Assembly: GCA_022865545.1 (NCBI GenBank)
Contig: JALHTA010000124.1
Location: 1 to 6,283 of the forward strand
Source of the DNA: Actinomycetota bacterium
Lineage (GTDB): Bacteria; Actinomycetota; Humimicrobiia; Humimicrobiales; Humimicrobiaceae
Direction of reading: 5' to 3'
Length of the DNA: 6,283 bases
Shown one piece after another: positions 1-5,723 of the stretch (its first letter is position 1; each line of letters opens with the position of its first letter). Under the pieces are notes generated by a model. The model did not search any database, was not told the DNA's origin, and saw only the letters and a list, made by a program, of their open reading frames with translations. The position numbers and the translations under genes are program-made.

Positions 1-384
1 ATAATGTTTGGAAAAGCAGGCATTGCTTATGTGTATCTTTGCTATGGGGTCTACTGGCTATTAAATATTGTGACCGAAGAAAAGACAATCCCTGGCGCAG
101 TACTTATAAGGGGACTGGCACCTGTGGGTGGAATAGGGGATATGCAGAAAAGGAGAAAGACCGCCGGCACTGGTTCCAAGCTTACAGATGGTCCCGGAAA
201 ACTTTCGATCGCCATGGATATCGACTCTTCCGATAACGGAAAAGATGTGACTGACCCGGGGAGCGGCATCTATATAGCAGAAAGTGATTTGGGAAGTAAG
301 AATTTTACTATAAAGAATACCAAAAGGATCGGCATTACTAATGGAAAAGACAGGCTGCTAAGATATATAGTAATTGGATTATAA
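1..384 (+). CDS. mpg: DNA-3-methyladenine glycosylase (AAG/MPG family), 5'-truncated by window edge
   Basis: This is the C-terminal part of a monofunctional alkylpurine DNA glycosylase, which removes 3-methyladenine, hypoxanthine and related damaged purines to start base excision repair. The frame is open from base 1, so the ATG at 4 is an internal Met (family motif MF-x-x-x-G) and not the start. About 70 N-terminal residues, including the catalytic Glu of the ETEAY motif, lie outside the window; bacterial members are usually about 190-200 residues. Counting from the Met at base 4, YVYLCYG (9-15) matches the human AAG segment with Tyr159 and Tyr162, Asn21 matches Asn169, and GAVLIRGLAP (31-40) carries the Arg182 equivalent. 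DGPGKL (62-67) matches the family's SGPSKL segment. The C-terminal RIGIT...LLRYIVIG matches the last strands of the fold. The reading frame is intact to the TAA. Family assignment is firm; activity cannot be judged without the missing Glu. Confidence 0.93.
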   Translation: MMFGKAGIAYVYLCYGVYWLLNIVTEEKTIPGAVLIRGLAPVGGIGDMQKRRKTAGTGSKLTDGPGKLSIAMDIDSSDNGKDVTDPGSGIYIAESDLGSKNFTIKNTKRIGITNGKDRLLRYIVIGL

Positions 385-402
385 GTACATTTTTACTATA
401 AT
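374..402 (+). promoter_or_regulatory. Candidate sigma70-type promoter for the 142-residue orphan gene
   Basis: TTGGAT at 374-379 (4 of 6 matches to TTGACA) is followed after exactly 17 nt by a perfect TATAAT at 397-402. Transcription would begin near 409, about 28 nt before the GTG start at 437. The -35 box lies in the last codons of the glycosylase gene. Such a start would exclude the TTG at 374 and leave the ATG at 407 at or upstream of the 5' end, supporting translation from 437. This is a pattern match in AT-rich DNA, so chance remains possible. Confidence 0.45.
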
Positions 403-424
403 TAAGATGATTATCAATGATTTT

Positions 425-430
425 GGAGGG
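425..430 (+). promoter_or_regulatory. Ribosome binding site deciding the GTG start at 437
   Basis: GGAGGG at 425-430 lies 6 nt before GTG 437. Neither in-frame alternative, TTG 374 nor ATG 407, has a comparable Shine-Dalgarno sequence, so this site decides the start. Confidence 0.75.
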
Positions 431-436
431 ATTTTA

Positions 437-865
437 GTGACAGATTTTACAAATCTAAAAAGACTGCCATATATTTCAAAAAGAATGTTTATAATAGAAA
501 ATATTTGCAAGAAAAGATCTATTGACCTCGAATATCTTTTCGGGCTTTTTAACCTTTATAATAGTAATAACAGTGGAAGATGGTTCTGGCAGAAAGCATC
601 TTTTACCGGTACGCTAAAAACTGCTTATGATAATTTTAATAAAAAGGTAGAATCAATCGTTAAGGACCTCAGGTTTGGTGACCAGGAAAAAACCGTTGCC
701 CAGATCGAAGATGCTGTAGAACCACTGGATAAACTTCTGACATCCATGGAAATGAGTTGTGAGATAAATAGGGATAATGACAGGGAGCATGTAAAGAGTT
801 TCCTGGATAATAATCTAAGAGCCTTGATAAATGATAGTATGAAGCCTTTTAAAAAGGCAAGCTAG
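437..865 (+). CDS. Hypothetical protein, 142 residues, helical, no recognised family
   Basis: I do not recognise this protein. From the GTG start chosen on its GGAGGG site, it is 142 residues, has no signal peptide or membrane segment, and looks soluble and largely alpha-helical. The N-terminal third is basic (KRLPYISKRMF, then NICKKRS). A central aromatic cluster (GRWFWQKASF, near residues 48-57) is followed by amphipathic, charge-rich helices with repeated acidic and lysine residues up to the end. There is no CxxC, HxH or P-loop motif. Starting at TTG 374 would add 21 residues and overlap the glycosylase gene by 11 bp, but lacks a ribosome binding site. It follows the glycosylase gene by 52 nt with an apparent promoter of its own, so a shared function is not implied. 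Codon use matches its neighbours. The protein is probably real because the frame is long, has a good ribosome binding site, and fills an otherwise empty stretch. Confidence 0.72.
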   Translation: MTDFTNLKRLPYISKRMFIIENICKKRSIDLEYLFGLFNLYNSNNSGRWFWQKASFTGTLKTAYDNFNKKVESIVKDLRFGDQEKTVAQIEDAVEPLDKLLTSMEMSCEINRDNDREHVKSFLDNNLRALINDSMKPFKKAS

Positions 866-874
866 CTTACTGCC
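851..874 (-). terminator. Candidate intrinsic terminator of the TPR gene
   Basis: Read on the minus strand, GGCAGTAAGC-TA-GCTTGCC can fold with GGC/GCC at the base, a 3-nt bulge and an AAGC/GCTT upper stem, and is followed directly by TTTTT. It lies about 48 nt beyond the TPR stop codon and overlaps the 3' end of the convergent orphan gene. The bulge and tight loop make it imperfect. A competing stem GCCTTTT/AAAAGGC overlaps its U-tract. No clear terminator is visible for the plus-strand gene in the 56-nt gap. Confidence 0.33.
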
Positions 875-921
875 AGCAAGTTCCATTAAAAGTCACAGGT
901 CTACCAGAAGGAAAACTAATA

Positions 922-2328
922 TTACTCCTGCTCTTCGATTTCGAATGCTTCGGTATATGTCCTCTTTTCATCATAGACCCTATTACCGAAAAATGGTAAT
1001 AGATCAGTAGTATTAAATTCTATAAGCAGCTCATATTCCCCGGACTCTACTTGGATTTCTGCGCTCCCGCCGGCTTCAATATTTACAATATAGCTTCCAA
1101 TACCTTTTAGGTATGAGGCCATTGAAAAACCTGTATCATTTTTAAATATCAGGAGGCTTTCACCTTCTAGTTCAATATATCTTCCCCTCTTTGGCTGAAG
1201 GGTCTCATTATATGGAAATGATTTAGCAAGAAATATTTTTGAATTTACTAGTGGTGGTATTGTCACTTCCAGGTATTCAGGATTAAATTCTATAAGAATA
1301 GTATATAAAAAGACTGCTTCATGATAGGCTCTGCCGGAATAATAGGAATCGGCATATTCTTTAATGAGACCGGGTGGGGCATCCTCAAATATCTGTTTGA
1401 TCTTAAGGTCGAGCAGGAAATTTCTCTCAAGTGTAGGGTCTGTCTCCAGGTATTTTATAAACCATAAAACCGCATCTTCATATTCCGAACGGGATCCAAG
1501 CTTAGAAGCAAGGTCAAGATAAGCATCTTCCAGTTCACTGACTGCATCTTTTTGGAAATCACTCTCGGGATATTCTGATATTATCTCTTCAAGAACTCCT
1601 ATCGCATCTTCCCAGTTTTCCGACTTAATATAATTCCGGGACGCATAGTAAAGATATTGAGGTATTTTGTAAGCAGCAATAAATGCTTCATTTGTATCGG
1701 GAAAACCAGTTTTGACCTGTTTTAGCAGATCTACCGAGGACTGGTAGTCATCAGCGGCCGGATCATATTCCTTACTGGCGGCATGGCTTTCAGCAAGCCT
1801 GAAATATATATCTGAAAGCATCTGCTTTACCTGCAGTTCTTGAGGATCTATTATACCGGCGCCTATAGCTTCATTGAGACTTAAAAGAGCTTCAGTGTTT
1901 TGATTATTATAATAATAAGCAAATGATATGTTTTTCAGCGCTTCATCAGCATGACGGCTATTTGGATAATGGTAAAGGAGCAGCTCGTATGATGATATTG
2001 CTGAATTATATTCTTTACTTTCATAGGATCCGGAGGCTTCCCGCTTTAAAGAATAAGGACCAAATAAACTTGAGAGCACCAGGCCAATACCAAAAATAAT
2101 AAAAAAGATAATAAATATTAATCCGATAGAACTATGCCTGACAAGATTAAAGATCGCCAGTATAAGGCTAAGGGCAATGATCGGGATGCAAAAATAGGGA
2201 AGCATATCCCAAAACCTTCCCTTATCAAGATACGAAAGTACACCCAGACCTACAATGGAGCAGGAAAATAGTACAAGGAATAGAATTGTTATAGGACCTG
2301 TTTTTCTTCTTCTATTGTATTTATACAT
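922..2328 (-). CDS. Membrane-anchored TPR protein with C-terminal beta-rich domain
   Basis: This 468-residue protein has a basic N-terminus (MYKYNRRRK) and three strongly hydrophobic segments at about 12-32, 42-62 and 67-89. A long helical region (about 95-345) then carries degenerate tetratricopeptide-like repeats. The clearest are the segments beginning near 99 (SYESKEYNSAISSYELLL), 183 (ASKEYDPAADDYQ), 233 (YIKSENWEDAIGVLEEIISE), 279 (SRSEYEDAVLWFIKYLETDP) and 329 (YYSGRAYHEAVFLYTILIEF). Several show the YxxAxxxY/F-x-x-L-x-x-x-P signature of TPRs. The last 85 residues look like a beta-sandwich: alternating hydrophobic strands, a GGSAEIQVESGEYELLIEF stretch and a conserved-looking PFFG turn near 445-448. 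TPRs mediate protein-protein contacts, so a membrane-tethered scaffold is the likely role; partner and exact function are unknown. The start ATG has no obvious Shine-Dalgarno. The gene stands alone, convergent with the orphan gene and 232 nt from the acetyltransferase gene. Confidence 0.85.
   Translation of the reverse strand: MYKYNRRRKTGPITILFLVLFSCSIVGLGVLSYLDKGRFWDMLPYFCIPIIALSLILAIFNLVRHSSIGLIFIIFFIIFGIGLVLSSLFGPYSLKREASGSYESKEYNSAISSYELLLYHYPNSRHADEALKNISFAYYYNNQNTEALLSLNEAIGAGIIDPQELQVKQMLSDIYFRLAESHAASKEYDPAADDYQSSVDLLKQVKTGFPDTNEAFIAAYKIPQYLYYASRNYIKSENWEDAIGVLEEIISEYPESDFQKDAVSELEDAYLDLASKLGSRSEYEDAVLWFIKYLETDPTLERNFLLDLKIKQIFEDAPPGLIKEYADSYYSGRAYHEAVFLYTILIEFNPEYLEVTIPPLVNSKIFLAKSFPYNETLQPKRGRYIELEGESLLIFKNDTGFSMASYLKGIGSYIVNIEAGGSAEIQVESGEYELLIEFNTTDLLPFFGNRVYDEKRTYTEAFEIEEQE
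980..1002. repeat. 8-bp inverted repeat with 7-nt loop inside the TPR gene
   Basis: CTATTACC (980-987) and GGTAATAG (995-1002) are perfect reverse complements separated by GAAAAAT. On the coding strand the hairpin spans the codons for LLPFFGNR, the PFFG turn of the C-terminal domain, so it may simply reflect codon choice. It is not followed by a U-tract on either strand. Confidence 0.5.
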
Positions 2329-2391
2329 ATATAAAGACTATTAATAAAAATTGTTATAATATTAACATAAATTTATTTAATAAAAAATAAG

Positions 2392-2419
2392 ATTATAAAT
2401 ATACAATTATTATATACAA
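2392..2419 (-). promoter_or_regulatory. Candidate sigma70-type promoter for the TPR gene
   Basis: On the minus strand TTGTAT (2419-2414; 4 of 6 matches to TTGACA) is followed after 16 nt by a perfect TATAAT (2397-2392). The start point would be near 2384, giving a leader of about 55 nt. The surrounding A/T tract makes chance matches likely, so the exact position is uncertain. Confidence 0.4.
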
Positions 2420-2533
2420 ATATAATATTATAATAATATAGTGCAGAATTACCCCAGTTCCATACAGGCATACTGATAAAATATAGAGGGTATAGGATTT
2501 TATTGAAATACAAGAATTTATTAAACAGTAAAA

Positions 2534-2549
2534 GATATAATAAAATATC
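2534..2549 (-). terminator. Weak hairpin after the acetyltransferase gene
   Basis: On the minus strand GATAT-TTTATT-ATATC is followed by TTTT, 11 nt past the acetyltransferase stop at 2561. Position and T-run suit an intrinsic terminator, but the 5-bp, A/T-dominated stem is weak. Confidence 0.22.
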
Positions 2550-2560
2550 AGGTTTTATGA

Positions 2561-3142
2561 TTATTGGGGATCATCTTGAAATAATCTTGGATCATATTCC
2601 ATTATAAGTGTATCCCAGTATTTTCCATTGTAAAGGTGATCTTTCTTAAGTACTTTTATAAGCTTAAAACCGCATTTCTTATAAACTTTAATAGCTCTTT
2701 TATTATAGACATAGACATTTAGACGTATAGTAGGGATCTCCAGGTCTTTTACTGCAAAGCTTACCAGAGTATCTACCGCATCAGATCCAAAACCCTTATT
2801 CCAATGATCTTTGTCCCCTATTACAATACCAAGTTCACATTTTCCATTCCTGTGATCTATCTTATTAAGGCTGCAGTTGCCTATATGATCGCTGGAATCT
2901 TTTTCAAGTATGGCAAAGACGATATCCGCTTCAGAATCTTGTATATAGCTGAACCATTTTTCTTCCTGCTCTTCCGTCAGGTCCTTAAAGTTCTGGCTGA
3001 GGTATTTATTTATTATTGGATCAGTCAACCAAAGGAGAGACCTCCGGAGGTCTCTCCTTTCAAGAGGGCGCAGCAATGTCCTCTTACCTTCTAATTTTTT
3101 CCAATGACTAATATCCTCAGCCGGTTTCTTTGATATTTTCAT
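2561..3142 (-). CDS. GNAT family N-acetyltransferase (RimJ/RimL-like)
   Basis: This 193-residue protein transfers an acetyl group from acetyl-CoA to an amine and belongs to the Acetyltransf_3 branch that includes RimJ, RimL and SpeG. After an 18-residue lysine-rich lead, LEGKRTLLRPLERRDL (17-32) is the family's opening strand and first helix. LTDPIINKYL (39-48) matches the typical W-x-x-D-P-x-x-x-x-x-L segment. Motif A is ELGIVIGDKDHWNKGFGSDAV (103-123): its NKGFGS is the (Q/R/N)xxGxG/A pyrophosphate-binding loop. RLNVYVYNKRAIKVYKKCGF (140-159) is motif B, with the usual Asn, Tyr and GF. The substrate cannot be read from sequence. It starts 10 nt past the slipin stop with only a weak AAAGAA ribosome binding site, which suggests translational coupling in the NfeD-slipin transcript. 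A perfect 30-bp palindrome covers codons 28-38. The protein aligns there to the family without an insertion. Confidence 0.92.
   Translation of the reverse strand: MKISKKPAEDISHWKKLEGKRTLLRPLERRDLRRSLLWLTDPIINKYLSQNFKDLTEEQEEKWFSYIQDSEADIVFAILEKDSSDHIGNCSLNKIDHRNGKCELGIVIGDKDHWNKGFGSDAVDTLVSFAVKDLEIPTIRLNVYVYNKRAIKVYKKCGFKLIKVLKKDHLYNGKYWDTLIMEYDPRLFQDDPQ
3031..3060. repeat. Perfect 30-bp palindrome inside the acetyltransferase gene
   Basis: The 15-nt half AAAGGAGAGACCTCC is followed without spacer by its exact reverse complement GGAGGTCTCTCCTTT. It encodes E28 to W38 of the acetyltransferase on the minus strand. In RNA it could form a stem of about 13 bp capped by CCGG. It is not followed by a T-run on either strand, so it is not a standard terminator. 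Flanking bases 3030 and 3061 do not pair, which sets its limits. Confidence 0.97.
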
Positions 3143-3152
3143 TTCTTTGCTA

Positions 3153-3923
3153 TTATTGACTCTTTTTACCCATATTCTCTATAAAGGCATTAACAAGATC
3201 GATCGGGACAGGAAATACTATTGTAGAATTCTGCTCGGTAGCGATCTCTTTAAGTGTCTGGAGGAACCTTAACTGTATAGATGCAGGGAACTTACTGAGT
3301 ACTTCGGCAGCATTTGCTAATTTCTCAGAAGCCTGGAATTCTCCTTCTGCGCTTATTATCTTGGCTCTTCTTTCCCTTTCAGCCTCAGCCTGTTTTGCAA
3401 ATGCCCTCTGTATTGACTGTGGCAGTTCTACATCTTTGATCTCCACATTCGATACCTTTACTCCCCAGGGATCCGTCTGCTCATCTATTATCTTTTGAAG
3501 CTCCTTGTTTATCTTTTCCCTTCTTGACAGGAGATCATCAAGTTCAGCCTGTCCGAGGATGCTCCTGAGCGTGGTCTGTGCTATTTGCGAGGTAGCAAGG
3601 ATATATTTTTCAATTTTTACTATACTCTTTGCAGGATCCATTACCCTGAAGTAGACAACAGCATTTACCTTCACAGGCACATTGTCGCGGGTGATGATAT
3701 CCTGCGGCGGTACATCCATAGTAACGGTCCTCAGATCTACCTTTATCATCTTATCCACAAAGGGGATGATGATAATAATACCGGGGCCCCTTGCACCTCT
3801 AAGCCTTCCGAACCTGAATATTACTCCTCTCTCATATTCCTTTAGTACTTTTATTGCAGATATCAGCAGGATCAAAACTATGACGACCCCGAAGATGATT
3901 GCAATGAGTGCACCTGTAAGCAT
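3153..3923 (-). CDS. Slipin: SPFH/stomatin-like membrane protein, NfeD partner
   Basis: This 256-residue SPFH (band 7) protein forms oligomeric membrane scaffolds. Its prokaryotic relatives are paired with NfeD proteases and linked to membrane quality control. One N-terminal membrane segment (about 4-24) is followed by the SPFH domain: [20 protein letters not shown] (30-49), [20 protein letters not shown] (53-72) and the [15 protein letters not shown] strand pair (80-94). [30 protein letters not shown] (110-139) and [16 protein letters not shown] (153-168) complete the stomatin signature. A charged coiled-coil region (about 174-206) precedes the C-terminal hydrophobic motif [13 protein letters not shown] (232-244). 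In the archaeal pair PH1510/PH1511 the comparable hydrophobic C-terminus of the stomatin is the protease's substrate. The gene begins 1 nt after the NfeD stop with a GGAGG site, so co-translation is likely. Length is normal for slipins. Confidence 0.96.
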   Translation of the reverse strand: MLTGALIAIIFGVVIVLILLISAIKVLKEYERGVIFRFGRLRGARGPGIIIIIPFVDKMIKVDLRTVTMDVPPQDIITRDNVPVKVNAVVYFRVMDPAKSIVKIEKYILATSQIAQTTLRSILGQAELDDLLSRREKINKELQKIIDEQTDPWGVKVSNVEIKDVELPQSIQRAFAKQAEAERERRAKIISAEGEFQASEKLANAAEVLSKFPASIQLRFLQTLKEIATEQNSTIVFPVPIDLVNAFIENMGKKSQ

Positions 3924-3924
3924 A

Positions 3925-5328
3925 TTAGCCTCCTTCTTTCTTATCTTTAGATATTTCTTTTACTTTTAAGGTCAATCCTTCAATTGACTCGATTCTTACC
4001 TTTTTATTTTTATTTATCCTGTTTCCGTCAACGGATTCTGCACTCCAGATCTCCCCGTATATTTTTACCTGACCTACAGGAGTCAGTACACTTGATGATA
4101 CTCCGGTCTCCCCGATTATGCCGTCCATCCCTGTCACAGGCTGAGCACGGTGAGCTTTGTATACTGCCCTGACTACTATTATTAAAAATCCTGATATCAC
4201 CACGCTTACACTTATGATCAGGCTCCAGGCGATCCTGAGGTATGGGGCATCGGTATTGATCAAAAGAAATGACCCTATAATAAGAGATATTACACCTGCA
4301 ATAGAGGGTATGCCCCCAAGCCCCATGAGTATGTCTACAACAAAGAGGACCACAGCAAGGATTATAAGGCCAAGACCAGCATAGTTTATAGGAAGCACAC
4401 TTAAGGCATATAAACCGAGTATTAGAAGCAGGACCCCGACAGCACCCGAGATCCCGAGTCCTGGCTGGGAGAACTCATATATTATTCCAAGGATACCAAG
4501 AGACATGAGTATATAGGCAATATTGGGATCAGATATTATGTGAAGGAAACGGATCATAAAATTCATATCGAGCACTACCGGTTCAGTATTTGCTGATCTC
4601 AGGACAAAAGTAGATCCCAGTTTTTCAATAGTCTTGCCATCCAGCTTGACCAGAAGATCATCGAAATCTATTGCAATAAGGTCTATCACTCCAAGGTCAA
4701 GAGCTTCTGCCGAGGTAATAGAAACACTTTCCCTGACTGCCTGCTCGGCCCATTGGGCATTCCTACCTTTGGAGATGGCAAGGTTTTTGATATAGGCGAC
4801 TGAATCATTTATCACTTTTTCCATGATGTCTTCAGAGACTTCCTGGTCACCCCCAAGATTTACAGGATGGGCAGCTCCTATATTTGTAGAATGACCCATT
4901 GCTGCAATATCACTGGCATAGGTGATAAATACACCGGCGGATGCTGCTCTTGCTCCCTCGGGTGACACATATACTATTACAGGTACAGGCGTATTTAATA
5001 TTTCTGTTATGATCTCACGCATCGAGGTATCAAGTCCGCCCGGGGTATCCATATTGATAATAAGGCCGGATCCTGAATCTCTTGCAAGGATAAGACACTT
5101 CTTTATGTGATTTGCCAGTGATGGCTCTATTATTCCTTCTATTTCGCATGAGTAAAAATTGTCAATTTCTATGGTGGCTTCTGTCCCGTTTGATAAAACA
5201 GGAAGCTGCCTCCCGGGACTGGGCGATATGGTGCCAGTGCTGCCGGAGACACCCAGACTAAAAATAAGCCCTGCAAAGATAAAGAATAGAAGAATTTTTA
5301 ATATGGCTTTTTTAGGGTTCCTGGTCAA
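3925..5328 (-). CDS. NfeD-type membrane-bound serine protease (ClpP-class)
   Basis: This 467-residue protein has the full-length NfeD architecture. A signal peptide or membrane anchor (about 8-30) is followed by a ClpP/crotonase-fold protease domain (about 50-240), a block of about five membrane helices (268-388) and a C-terminal OB-fold NfeD domain (about 395-458). The catalytic nucleophile is Ser130 in the [11 protein letters not shown] motif. Lys171 aligns with the Lys of the Ser-Lys dyad described for archaeal PH1510, just before [12 protein letters not shown]. The oxyanion/substrate strand is [10 protein letters not shown] (91-100). The active domain should face the outside of the cytoplasmic membrane, cleaving its slipin partner or membrane proteins. 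The start is TTG (5328): AGGGGAG lies close upstream, the frame closes at a stop at 5361, and the signal peptide follows at once. It is the first gene of the NfeD-slipin-acetyltransferase cluster. Both catalytic residues are present, so the protein is predicted active. Confidence 0.95.
   Translation of the reverse strand: MTRNPKKAILKILLFFIFAGLIFSLGVSGSTGTISPSPGRQLPVLSNGTEATIEIDNFYSCEIEGIIEPSLANHIKKCLILARDSGSGLIINMDTPGGLDTSMREIITEILNTPVPVIVYVSPEGARAASAGVFITYASDIAAMGHSTNIGAAHPVNLGGDQEVSEDIMEKVINDSVAYIKNLAISKGRNAQWAEQAVRESVSITSAEALDLGVIDLIAIDFDDLLVKLDGKTIEKLGSTFVLRSANTEPVVLDMNFMIRFLHIISDPNIAYILMSLGILGIIYEFSQPGLGISGAVGVLLLILGLYALSVLPINYAGLGLIILAVVLFVVDILMGLGGIPSIAGVISLIIGSFLLINTDAPYLRIAWSLIISVSVVISGFLIIVVRAVYKAHRAQPVTGMDGIIGETGVSSSVLTPVGQVKIYGEIWSAESVDGNRINKNKKVRIESIEGLTLKVKEISKDKKEGG
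3929..3933 (-). promoter_or_regulatory. Ribosome binding site of slipin within the end of the NfeD gene
   Basis: GGAGG on the minus strand lies 5 nt before the ATG at 3923. It is made from the codons of the last NfeD residues (EGG), so the two frames share their junction and translation is probably coupled. Confidence 0.85.
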
Positions 5329-5379
5329 GCTGCTCCCCTTTGCTATTATGCCTTTGCTTTAATTAATAAATCCATATAA

Positions 5380-5414
5380 CCGGACTTTATAGGATAGAGT
5401 ATACTATGGTCCGG
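5380..5414. promoter_or_regulatory. Inverted repeat between NfeD and rubredoxin genes (possible leader hairpin or operator)
   Basis: CCGGAC (5380-5385) and GTCCGG (5409-5414) are perfect 6-bp inverted repeats around a 23-nt A/T-rich centre. The centre contains AGTATACT, an 8-bp palindrome (5398-5405). In a minus-strand transcript a nested ATAG/CTAT stem could form inside the outer stem. GC-rich arms are conspicuous in this A/T-rich intergenic region, about 52 bp upstream of the NfeD start. It could be an operator or a leader hairpin; no ligand class is recognisable. Confidence 0.4.
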
Positions 5415-5443
5415 AAGCTAAATAAAAGTTATAGTCATTATCG

Positions 5444-5449
5444 ATTATA
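5444..5449 (-). promoter_or_regulatory. Possible -10 box of the NfeD cluster
   Basis: A perfect TATAAT reads on the minus strand here, placing a start near 5437 and putting the 5380-5414 inverted repeat inside a leader of about 110 nt. No convincing -35 hexamer lies 16-18 nt upstream, so this is only a weak suggestion. Confidence 0.25.
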
Positions 5450-5469
5450 CTATAAAAGTTAAAAAAGAT

Positions 5470-5498
5470 TTGAGATATAGACTTTAAGGTAATAAAAT
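5470..5498 (+). promoter_or_regulatory. Sigma70-type promoter of the rubredoxin gene
   Basis: TTGAGA (5470-5475; 5 of 6 matches) and TAAAAT (5493-5498; 5 of 6 matches) are separated by exactly 17 nt. Transcription would start near 5505, about 27 nt before the ATG, leaving room for the GGGAGG ribosome binding site. This is the best promoter match in the window. Confidence 0.62.
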
Positions 5499-5531
5499 CT
5501 AATTAAAACATATTTCTAATGGGAGGAATCG

Positions 5532-5696
5532 ATGGAAAAGTGGGAATGCCAGGTATGCGGATATATTTATGATCCTGAAAAAGGTGATCCAGACAATGAT
5601 GTAGAACCAGGAACAAGTTTTACCGATATTCCGGAAGATTGGGTCTGCCCTGAATGCGGCGCTTCAAAGGATGAATTTGAATTGGCTGCACAGTAG
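5532..5696 (+). CDS. Rubredoxin
   Basis: This 54-residue rubredoxin is a small soluble iron protein that carries single electrons, typically to oxygen- or superoxide-detoxifying enzymes in anaerobes. It has two CxxC knuckles, CQVCG (Cys6, Cys9) and CPECG (Cys39, Cys42), which bind one Fe. All other family hallmarks are present: [18 protein letters not shown] (11-28), the F30-x-x-I-P-x-D-W-V-C core and the C-terminal KDEFE. Length is typical. The ATG is preceded by GGGAGG (5521-5526) at 5 nt spacing and by a good promoter, so it is probably expressed as a single gene. It diverges from the NfeD cluster and converges, 27 nt apart, on the NIL-ferredoxin gene. No desulfoferrodoxin or rubrerythrin gene is adjacent in view, so its electron partner is unknown. 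Confidence 0.97.
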   Translation: MEKWECQVCGYIYDPEKGDPDNDVEPGTSFTDIPEDWVCPECGASKDEFELAAQ

Positions 5697-5723
5697 TAAG
5701 TCTTTTTAATATAAGTCTATCTT

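Larger units (their letters stand above)
2329..2560. other. Extremely A/T-rich upstream region of the TPR gene
   Basis: The 232-nt gap separates the acetyltransferase stop from the TPR start. Bases 2336-2441 contain only a handful of G or C, with many overlapping TATAAT-like strings and a 12-bp palindrome (TATAATATTATA, 2421-2432). The part from 2442 to 2560 is less extreme. No frame with a ribosome binding site and no RNA gene is visible. It probably holds the TPR promoter and the 3' untranslated end of the acetyltransferase transcript. Confidence 0.6.

Noticed and set aside
51..269. Minus-strand open frame of 72 codons opposite the glycosylase
   Set aside because: The plus strand carries conserved glycosylase motifs over the same bases; the antisense product is Pro/Ser-rich with no domain.
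374..436. N-terminal extension of the orphan gene from the TTG at 374 or the ATG at 407
   Set aside because: No Shine-Dalgarno precedes either, the -35/-10 pair occupies this stretch, and GGAGGG points to GTG 437.
844..858. GCCTTTT/AAAAGGC inverted repeat as a terminator for the orphan gene
   Set aside because: It is within the coding sequence before the stop codon, the stem is mostly A/T with virtually no loop, and no T-run follows on the plus strand.
3031..3060. Palindrome as an intrinsic terminator or as an inserted palindromic element
   Set aside because: No T-run follows on either strand, it lies early in an intact gene, and the acetyltransferase aligns to its family there without extra residues.
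2804..3094. Open frame of 96 codons on the plus strand opposite the acetyltransferase, with a hydrophobic sequence
   Set aside because: It is antisense to a clear GNAT gene with intact motifs. I see no convincing ribosome binding site or family motif, and the hydrophobicity follows from reading the complement of charged codons.
3783..3790. GGGGCCCC 8-bp palindrome within slipin
   Set aside because: Short and fully explained by Gly-Pro codons of the conserved SPFH segment GARGPG.
3682..3969. Open frames on the plus strand opposite slipin and across the NfeD-slipin junction
   Set aside because: Antisense to two firmly assigned genes, low-complexity Ile/Thr/Ser-rich translation and no recognisable domain.
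5697..5723. Bidirectional terminator between rubredoxin and the NIL-ferredoxin gene
   Set aside because: The 27-nt gap has T-runs and a short TAAGTCT direct repeat but no inverted repeat able to form a stable stem.
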